NCBI GenBank assembly: GCA_013368495.1
Contig: LUCH01000426.1
Span: 16,109-80,108 of the forward strand
Direction: 5' to 3'
Length of the DNA: 64,000 nt
DNA from: Paragonimus heterotremus
Taxonomy: Eukaryota; Platyhelminthes; Trematoda; Plagiorchiida; Troglotrematidae
The position numbers and the translations under genes were made by a program. Under the pieces are notes generated by a model. It saw only the letters and a program-made list of their open reading frames with translations, did not search any database and had not been told where the DNA came from. How positions within the stretch are numbered: position 1 is the first letter of the stretch; each line of letters opens with the position of its first letter. Positions 55,890 to 64,000 of this stretch are shown here, in pieces.

Positions 55890-58800
55890 ATGTGTTTTAC
55901 ACTCAGACTCATTTGCCCAAACATCCCACTTCCACATGAAGTCTAGCATATGGTTCACTGGAAAAGTTTTCTCATAGAAACTTCACACCGGAACCCATTT
56001 ATGTTATTTGAGCAGTGAGATCTTGTTGCTGACAAGTAACTGTCTTTTTCAAATGAAAATCTGTGAATCTACTTTCGGTAACACAATCTTATTATCCAGC
56101 GTTGGAGCTGGTGGACTTCAGCGCTACGTGGTTGAGAGCTCTTGCTGACAGAGTTGTTTCTACGAAGCACTTAGTGGAGTTCAGATTACACTGTGGAATG
56201 GATGAGAAATTGAGCCTAAATGCGAAGATTTTGAGTTATCGGTGCAGCTTTGTAGGCTGTTCGGGGTTCTGTTTCTCTCACCAATTCGAGTCTTATAGAA
56301 GCTCAAATTGTTTACAGTTAAGTCTTTTTTTATACATTGTCGTTTGATAGCTCAGTGTGTATTAGACATCGTTTGGTCTGGCACAATCTGCAGCTGAATC
56401 CCGAAAAGGCGGTATACATCACAGTTTGCTTATCTTCTTGACTGAAACATTTTACCCAGTCAAGCATAGACTGGTGTTGCTGCTCAGGTTCAGCTGCGGT
56501 AATTTCAATTATCTCATGAAGTTTCTCCGAAGGGAGAAGGATTGCCTTCGTTCAGTTTTCCAGAAATGCGACTAATTTACCATCGTGACGGGATTCTGAG
56601 GTGATCAGTACATAATAAATTGACGGAGATTGTTCAGTACATCAGTTTTAATTTACAGTTTGTAAAACAATGCAACTTAGGTCAAAGTCTGAACACTAGG
56701 CAAGAGAAATGGTTTCTGATAGATTAGTGGAATAGGATAGAATTAGAACATATTGGAGGAATATGGCTGTAAGAAACAAGTCATGGCTTTAAAAACAGTC
56801 AATGAAATTTCGTGTGCCATACTATTCGGGGTCATCGAGTTTGTGCATCTTTTGTCTAGTGGAAATTTTACAGCAGATCATTTAACACGTCGATCTTACC
56901 GATTTCTCAGATGCCTCTGTTCACTTGATAGCTTTACTATTGATGGTAATGTAAGTACCAGCTCCGAAAGACATGTCACCAGTCCATGATCACTGAATGG
57001 TAGTGTAGTCGTTTTACTGTTTTATTTTTTACCAAACGAATATGTTGACTGTAGGATTGGACGTATTTTGCAAAGGGGTAAGTAACATCACCCGGCCTCG
57101 AATGAAACTGTTTGTAGAAAATCGACCGCGATCGCCCATACTGTACACATTACCATTATCAGCAACTAATTGCATTTCACCATTCAAATTCGATCATAGG
57201 ATTGCCGTCAGCAAACCTGAACATCATATCAGAATGCCTCAGCAACCGCTGGATTGATGGCACTCAGACTGTGTAACCTCAAACTATATTTGAACAACTA
57301 CTTCAGTCAACCCTTTGAATCCCGGAGGATGAGCCACCAGTACATAATCTGTCCTAAAAAGCCTTCGATCCTGACAATGTGACCTGATCTCCAGCCAACT
57401 TCCTGTCCAGTTATAACCATTGACGTGAACTACGTTGTTCGCTCCGCAGCATAAAGTCACAGATTCTGCACTGCGTTTCATCGGAAATTACTTAATTATT
57501 TTTGTTGAGAAAGAGCTATTCTTTCCATTGTTGAAAATATGAATTTAAATTTTTCCATCTTATAGAATTGTTTGGGTTCAGGTGATATATTTGGCTGGAG
57601 TAGGTAGGGTACATTTCTTTTGAATAAATGCGACAAACCCTTTACGCTACCACAGCAAAGAAAACACTTGCATTCGATTGCTAGAAACTGATGGTAAAAT
57701 TGAATACAATCCAGGTATTTTTACAAAGTAGTCGCCGTTTGACAATAGAACTGTTGCACTACCTTTAATGGAATTTTACAGAGGTAAAACCTATCATGTT
57801 TTTACTCATGCGTGGATTATGTATTCCTAGATACTGTAAACATATTACGTTTATTTATGAAAACGCAGGTGCCTGGAGAATGGATAGTAAGACGGAAACT
57901 TTGATGGAATCGGAAAGAACTATTGTTTGTGTATATCATCGGGTTTCAATGTTTAGTTATGCTGTACTGTTGTCCTTGTGCTCGTTTAAGCCAGCGACTA
58001 AGTAGGTCTCGACATCGTGTAGTTTACATACGGAGGCAGGTACAAAATAGCACACTTCAACTCAGTGCGAACTGCCAGCTTGTTGTAAAATTGATTCTGT
58101 TAAGAAAGATGCTCAGTCCAAGTATGAAAAATAATTACAAACACTCGATAATTTGAATCACACGATAGTTGAGATTGTCAGCTAGCCCGTAGGTGTGGAT
58201 TGTCATCCAGAGCATGGGTGGTTCACAAGAATTTGGGACAAAAGAACACGACGGTTTGATGACCAAGCGATGGTCCTTCCTTGGGAATATTCACGATAAA
58301 AACTGAACGTGACTGAGTCGCAGTACTGTCGCTGTGGACATGCTTGTATCCATTATGTGCAATGTATTACATACGCGCAAAACAATTCAAACATAACAGT
58401 ACGGGAAACCTTCCCAGAACTGCCGGAATCCGCAAGTTAGCCTGTGATTATGCAACGAAGAAAAGAAAACAAGATCGATTTTATACATATATCGTATTAC
58501 TTAAACCAATATATTCGGTTGGCTGTGAAACTGCAATTGGTAGAAACTGCTGCCATTAATCAGACAAATCACTGTAGTCGCTCGTTGGCTCTCCCTGATC
58601 CCCAGTGTTAGTGTCCGAGTCCTTATATGTCGTTTTCAGACTGTTTTTGTGACCCAAATGTTTCCGGCAGACAGTGCTAATATTTCCTTATACGGGCCTC
58701 TATGTGACTTGCGAACATGAACATGAAGGCGGTTAACACTTCGCAAATTTCGAGATCCTAAATCGTACGAAGAAATCTGTGACGTGGCTCTATGTGGACT

Positions 58801-59275
58801 GGAACTAACACAAATCATGTTCCACTGCCTCTGAATCTTAATGAGCAATCATCTATACATTGCGTCATCAAAATACTAGCCAGAGTATTTTCAGCAGTCA
58901 ACTGGTCTGCTAATTTCATACATTTTCAGAAATCTGTACAATGACAAACGGAAAATGTCTGTGTCATAAAGCTTAACATATACGCTTGGGTGGTTGATAT
59001 ATCTAATAGAAAAAAGCAACCGAAGGACAACCGGAAACCACTAAGCGGTAACTTTGAATTTTCAATGCATTTAAGGATTACGGGTCAAAGATTCATAATA
59101 CCTTCGAAAGCTTTGACCGTATGGCAGCAAATTTTGAAGAACAATTCAGGCGGTTTCTCGCTTCTAATATGCTGCAACCCAAAGCGTGCAAAGTAGCACC
59201 GTGGTTGGTGGATTTATAAATATTTACTAAACCGGAGGTTCAACTTTTTTACATCGACCAGCAAACGTAGCAGGT
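55890..59275. other. Mostly unannotated stretch
   Basis: Perfect GTAAGT donors occur at 56951 and 57078 (+), both phase 0 relative to open frames ahead of them. Either could be a 5' exon of the gene ending at 62182. Minus-strand open frames at 57284-57481 and 58636-58848 look protein-like but lack clear splice sites or motifs. Confidence 0.3.
57042..57077 (+). CDS. Possible first coding exon (12 codons) of the gene ending at 62182
   Basis: ATG at 57042 followed by 12 codons (MLTVGLDVFCKG) and a perfect GTAAGT donor, phase 0. The next strong acceptor that opens a long phase-0 frame is at 61333. The link across a 4.3-kb intron containing retroelement relics is inference only. Confidence 0.2.
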
Positions 59276-59279
59276 TTGC

Positions 59280-59560
59280 TGGCCCCGGTGACCTCGTGCT
59301 GGCAGTGTCAACGATGGTGGAAAGGTCAGTAGAAGTTATCGATGGTGTATTTGTTATCAGTTACGTAGTCAATTTTCCAAATCGTGGACTTGAATGATTG
59401 TCCGCTAAGAAAGCTGAAGTGTTCGCACGAACTTCTTCTGGGCGCAGATGTTATGGTTGCGCAATCAGATATTAATGGCCTCGGCAACAGCCAACATTCG
59501 GTGACTCAACATTTTTGACCGATTCTTTAACACTCGGTAGCGTTAATCTTCTCCGGCCCA
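59280..59560 (-). pseudogene. PLE C-terminal remnant
   Basis: The complement has GTTGCCGAGGCCATTAAT, then (after a TGA) LRNHNICAQKKF, matching the PLE helix EAVAINRLKP...KKQLF. Only the final part of the protein and some 3' sequence remain. Confidence 0.6.
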
Positions 59561-59619
59561 CAATAAGTGAAACCTACCACTTGTAACAGTGATTGTGTAA
59601 CTGATACCAACCGCACCGT

Positions 59620-60900
59620 CCATAAAGTCTTCAGGAAACAACAAACAGCGTCGTGTGGCAATTGAGGAGGTATAGATCGAATATTAACCATTCAACTACT
59701 TCTGGAATAGTACCATAAACGCTGCAGGAAAAAGAGATGCCATTTTTCTGGACTACTAAAGTGCGTTCAGTTCAGTGGATTGACTTGCATTCTGAAAATG
59801 TTCCAAACCCGGTGGTGTATCGAATAAACGTGTGATCCTACTTTGAGCGCTCCACTTCCATACTTCAACTCAGTTTGAGGTTTACGGTGAACTGTTTGAC
59901 ATTTTCAACATTAGGTATGGTGTAAATCAAGGTTGTCCACTTTCAACAATTTTGGTCTATTTGGCCATAGATAAAATAATGGAAAATTCTTGACTGCACT
60001 CACAAGATTCTGTCCTACATCCCTATCTTGTGATGGACTGAATGATTTTTATTATGTTGACAACAAAATGTCGTTGTTTGAAAATGTTCACCGAACACAG
60101 ACAGTGTTAGACGGTACTTCACGTGATGCCAATTACTATACAGCAGGCTTTGCAGTCTCACCGTTCAAGGTAATTCTGCAAGACTGTTGTGAGAGCACTA
60201 CCACGATTACACACAATTCAAGTTGGATAATGAGGCTGTGGAGATTGGTGACCGGTTTATGTACTTATGAGATTTCCTCGAATGCTACGTATACATAGCA
60301 TCAAAAAGAAACTCTGTTCTGTTAGGAATTTGTTCATCTAGAACACCATTGACAACACAGAGTCATCTCTTTAAAGTCTAAGAGTCGCACATACGAAGTG
60401 ACTATGACAGCTGTGCTGATCTGTGGCTTCGAAACCTGGCCAGATCAACAGACGTATACCATCTCCAGGTTTTGCGTTCGATCGCACGCACCGGGTATCA
60501 CTGACGAGTGAGCAACAAAGAGGTTAGGAAGCGGGTGTTTAGCTGAAAATTCTGAAAGGATATTTGGTCAGTGCACAATTACACATAGAAACGAATGGTT
60601 GAACCATGTGCAAATGAGGCCAGCTAGGCTTTTTCCACATCGAGCATTGTTAACCGATGGTACGACCGACTGGTGTGATGTGCGAAGTTAACAGTCGAAA
60701 ACCCGAGGTTAAGAAATGAAGTCGTTAACAAAGGGTTTGGCTACTATAGGTCTGGTTAGAGACTTCGCGACTCACACAGTCGGTGGCTGGCGAACTTAGA
60801 TAACATGATGCCTAATCGGGCTCAGTATTGAGAATGTTGCCACTGTTGGTCCAACTTGTCTGTGAAGTGAGTGCACTTAATGGCTGAATGACGCCCATAG
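59620..60900 (+). pseudogene. Strongly decayed RTE-like LINE
   Basis: Frame pieces: GIDRILTIQLLLE, RKRDAIFLDY, AFSSVDWLAF (RT A motif), then YGELFDIFNIRYGVNQGCPL, FYYVDNKMSLFENVHRTQTV (YVDN in place of YADD), VILQDCC, and scattered C-terminal pieces to about 60880. It extends further 5' into the RT than the other copies. Many stops and shifts make it the oldest of the long copies. Confidence 0.65.
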
Positions 60901-60904
60901 CTCA

Positions 60905-61333
60905 CAAATTCAAAACACTGCGAAGTATTATTTTTCTTTAATGAATAGCTGGTTTTTGTGGCCTCAAATAATCGGCTGTCACCTGTTTGTCCTACGCTTA
61001 ACTGCAACGTCAACATACAGACGCATGGGACAATTTTTCTGGTTATACGTTTTGGGATGTTAGGAAAGCATGTAAAATGAGCTAAACTTACAGTCAGCTA
61101 CTAGACTATTCATTCAGTTGTTTCAAATGAAAACAATACGTGACTTTGATGACTACAAAGCAGCCTTTGAAACAATTTTTTTTCTATTAGTCGCCTGTAG
61201 GATATTGGCGTTAACAGTTTTGAAGAAGACCACCCGATATGTCTAGAACTTCGAGTAGTGTGACTTGCTGTGAAGTTGTGTTCTTCTTGGCCTGTTTAGT
61301 AAGAGTTTTCCTCTCACTTTTTTATGTTTATAG
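60905..61333. other. Intron-like stretch before the 61334 exon
   Basis: No coding signal. It ends in a strong pyrimidine tract and acceptor (cctctcacttttttatgtttatag). Confidence 0.4.
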
Positions 61334-62182
61334 CAACACGGCAACCACTATTACATACGGGAACTCAGCCATCCAAACTATAGGCAACTGAGCTGGGGTT
61401 TACAGCATTTGAATTTACCGCGATCAACTTTTTATTCGACACGCATGAAGGTATTCTCGCTCAAATCACTTACGTCATCCGATCTGCGTTGGATTCCAGA
61501 CCCTGAACTGAGTGATAGTGCAGTTGAGCGACTGGAACTACACTACCGAACTAAAGACGCAGTATCTATGTGCTATGGAGCAAACCCCTTAATCAAAGAA
61601 CATCCAGAAATGTGGCAATTGCAAGAGAAAGTTTATAAACTCACTGGTTGTTCAAACGTGTTTTTAAATGATTTTCGATTTATATCTAAACTAAAGTCTA
61701 AATTACCGGACAAAGGTGCAGATGGAGATTCAACTGAAAATGATGGAGACACTTTGAGGAGTGAATCAACACTCAGTCCTCGTCCAGACCGGTCAAAGCC
61801 AAGATCCGTCTCACGACTGCTTCAGTTCCTCTCACCTGTACTTCCAGTACCCACTGAAGAAGTTGAAAAGTCATTTGGAGAACGTCCCAGATCTAACAGT
61901 CTATTAAAAATCGGTGAATTGGGCACGGTTGCTCCGGAGGTCCTTCACTCTTTCGCCCCTAAAGTCTCTAAAAGGTTAACAAGAAAACAACGTTTACAAT
62001 TCATGAATGATTTGTTCTTGAACAAAGAGAAGCAATCTGAACCGGTTTCATCTGTGATAAGTAGACATCTGCCAGAGATTGGAAATCACATCAACACAAT
62101 GTACGATTTGGCCGATTTAGCTTTAAGTCAACCGCAAGTCATATTTGGAAAACAGAAACGTATTAAAACGAAGATTACCTGA
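61334..62182 (+). CDS. Terminal exon of an unrecognised protein-coding gene (282 codons open)
   Basis: The frame is open from just after a strong acceptor (AG at 61332-61333) to TGA at 62180-62182. It reads HYYIRELSHPNYRQLSWG, then YSTRMKVFSLKSLTSSDLRW, HPEMWQLQEKVYKLTG, a Ser/Asp-rich linker, and a C-terminal half with SRLLQFLSPVLPVPTEEVEK and KRLTRKQRLQFMNDLFLNKE. The first in-frame ATG is 61445, but the open codons upstream look coding (ELSHPNYRQLSWG), so I favour an internal or last exon over an intronless gene. No transposon motif, signal peptide or membrane segment is visible. Family unknown. The NYRQL(S/P)W phrase recurs in the 282-aa gene at 16-17 kb. Possible upstream exons end at 56950 or 57077. 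Confidence 0.6.
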   Translation, partial: QHGNHYYIRELSHPNYRQLSWGLQHLNLPRSTFYSTRMKVFSLKSLTSSDLRWIPDPELSDSAVERLELHYRTKDAVSMCYGANPLIKEHPEMWQLQEKVYKLTGCSNVFLNDFRFISKLKSKLPDKGADGDSTENDGDTLRSESTLSPRPDRSKPRSVSRLLQFLSPVLPVPTEEVEKSFGERPRSNSLLKIGELGTVAPEVLHSFAPKVSKRLTRKQRLQFMNDLFLNKEKQSEPVSSVISRHLPEIGNHINTMYDLADLALSQPQVIFGKQKRIKTKIT

Positions 62183-64000
62183 ATGACGGATGAAAATTTT
62201 GAATGGAGAGAATTTTCCAGCTTCGTTTGTGATTTGTTCCTTGGACGTGTATGTTTTCCGTATGTGACAACTGAGTAAAATTTCAGTTACACAAAAATTG
62301 TTTACAGACTTGGGTTCTATTCAATTATAACTATTTTGCTGATGAATTCAGTCTATTCAGTTTGGTACGTATTATCTGTACCCCGTTGTCAGGTTTACAG
62401 TTCATGCAATCTGAAGATCGACAGGTTAACATCAAATAAGGTGAACAGTTATCAACTAATCGGCTGTCTAAGGAGAGAAACCAGGCAACTGTTACACACA
62501 TTAGGTGCCGTATTCCAGTTACCATCGTACAAAAAGCCTGTCTACATGTTAACATCATTACAAGAGTAATCATTGTCATGAAGCAATCACGGACACAACA
62601 TAGTAAATTGATCAAGCCACACAAGTTGCATTTGGTAAAACTATTCTTCTACTGACTTGGTTTCAGATCATTTCGTTAATATAGAAATTAAATATACTGA
62701 GGAAATGTTTAAATTTAATAGTTGTTCAATTAGTTGTTTGAACTGACGAAAAAGTTGTTGACGGAGACTGAACAATAGTCGAACTAACATAGTGGGACGA
62801 TCGCGATATTATATGATTATAGGAAAGGACAAATTAACGTTGAAAACCGATAGGTGCTGGAGAAAATAGAGGTGGACATCTATGACAAGGTAGTGAGGAG
62901 AAGTATTAATAAGTGAGAATATTAGTACCGTACACAGATACTGGTAACTGTTTACTTCTTGCGACACACATGCAGTCGGTTGTGGTGTTCAACTTCTTTC
63001 TTTGAAAGGTGCGGGGTGCGATTGATTCCAGACATGTGTAAACAATTACGAACAATAACCGCATATAAATAATACTTAAGAATCAATAACATGCTCTGTG
63101 TTGCGTAATATATTTGTTGGTTATCACGACGGTGAATCGTTCGTTTACATGTTTTTTGTTCATAATTGGCCAATGTTGGGTGAACTGCTGGACGACAACC
63201 CCGATTTGATACTATACCCAGTTAACCTCGAACTGAATACGTGGCCAAGTAGAAGAACATTATAGAAGTATTTATTTCGAAGCGTGAATCTATTATATAT
63301 CTGTGAGATCATTCAGACAAAGAAAGCTGGTCTAGCTTTAGATATCTTCTGACAAAACAGGTAAATGAAATTCTATTACATAGGCCACTGACAATGAAAT
63401 ACCGGTGGATACATTAAAGATGTATGAGTGAACAATGGTTAAGATGTTCATCATTATCACTTATCAAGACTTATCGGATTTGGAAATAGATCCGTTTGTG
63501 ATGTGAAGTAAAACAATTAGAAAGTGATGTAAACAATCTTTTAAACTTCATCGAATTAAGTCGTCACCATGGAAGACACTGAGTATCAGTCCTGCGTGAT
63601 AGACGAGGATGGTGATTAGATTTAAAACTGTTGTAGTATGTCGATCATTTCAAACAAACTCCTCGGTTTAACATTCGTTTGCTCTGTACAAAACCTTAAA
63701 TTAAATATGACAGATTAACTGATTCATAAGTTTTACAAATATTTGTGCTTTCTTGTCTTTGTTAATCGGAAAGCGCAACTTATTGGGCTTGATTAACAGC
63801 GTTCGGCTTCTGGATATGAGACCGGTAGTTATGTTGTTCGTCACGATTCCTGAAGTTAGTCACCAATGTACATTTACCAACGATAGTATCGTGTGCAATC
63901 CACTGAGTTTTTGCTGCAGCTGACATTTACAGTCTGATTCTTTATGACAATAACTTGCCTTAGTATGCTAGGCAACAAAAAGAAACCTTAATTATGTATT
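62183..64000. other. 3' flank of the last gene, no further gene recognised
   Basis: No canonical AATAAA close to the stop. ATTAAA near 62689 is a weak candidate. Open frames at 62331-62624 (-), 62336-62569 (+) and 62952-63173 (-) show no motifs. Confidence 0.3.

Noticed and set aside
57284..57481. Minus-strand 65-codon frame that looks protein-like
   Set aside because: No usable donor or acceptor at its ends and no recognisable motif.
58636..58848. Minus-strand frame with RGPYKEILALSAGNIWV, considered as a Gypsy integrase C-terminus
   Set aside because: The resemblance is a few residues only; no integrase core, RT or LTR nearby.
59300..59400. Hammerhead after the PLE tail at 59.4 kb
   Set aside because: Only CTGATAA is seen, with no GAAA or pairing arms.
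1..64000. CRISPR array, bacterial operon, rRNA genes, prophage
   Set aside because: Introns, retroelements and base composition are eukaryotic; no regularly spaced repeats or rRNA sequence seen.

Overview
The window looks like nuclear DNA of a parasitic flatworm, most likely a digenean fluke. It is AT-rich, gene-poor and intron-rich, with GT-AG introns of up to 3.3 kb. It is littered with decayed non-LTR retrotransposons, Penelope-like elements (PLEs) carrying a GIY-YIG endonuclease, and tRNA-derived repeats, one of which carries a hammerhead ribozyme in the manner of the schistosome Sm-alpha family. The organism call is inference from this repeat mix. I cannot name the species.

Layout. 1-13.3 kb: one clear six-exon gene on + for PYROXD1 (pyridine nucleotide-disulphide oxidoreductase domain protein 1), predicted 587 aa. 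Its introns hold two reverse transcriptase (RT) relics, a tRNA-like repeat, an (AT)n tract and a perfect hairpin. 14.9-15.9 kb: two tRNA-derived repeats; the second carries a hammerhead ribozyme core and lies inside a 17-bp inverted repeat. 16.35-17.2 kb: an intronless 282-codon gene on - of unknown function. 18.2-19.3 kb: a PLE fragment (RT end plus GIY-YIG) with a hammerhead-like fold downstream. 19.5-21.2 kb: a diverged direct repeat. 25-27.3 kb: three LINE pieces. 29.0 kb: a 100-N assembly gap between identical 38-bp repeats. 29.2 kb: a tRNA-like repeat. 28-47 kb: almost no protein-coding signal, but several very short intervals bounded by good splice signals. 38.3-39.7 kb: the best preserved LINE copy. 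44.9-45.3 kb: a PLE tail. 47.0-48.4 kb: an interrupted LINE copy. 51.76 kb: the second hammerhead repeat. 52.7-55.1 kb: two PLE pieces head-to-tail on -, with LINE tails. 59.3-60.9 kb: a PLE tail beside a LINE copy. 61.3-62.2 kb: a long + strand exon of an unrecognised protein-coding gene.

Only three loci look like host protein-coding genes: PYROXD1, the 282-codon ORF, and the exon ending at 62182. Most of the rest is retroelement debris. The most interesting signals are RNA-level: hammerhead cores with matching stem I arms in a tRNA-derived repeat and downstream of a PLE, and a cluster of candidate symmetric micro-exons. The micro-exon cluster is tentative because the opposite strand gives similar hits at a lower rate.
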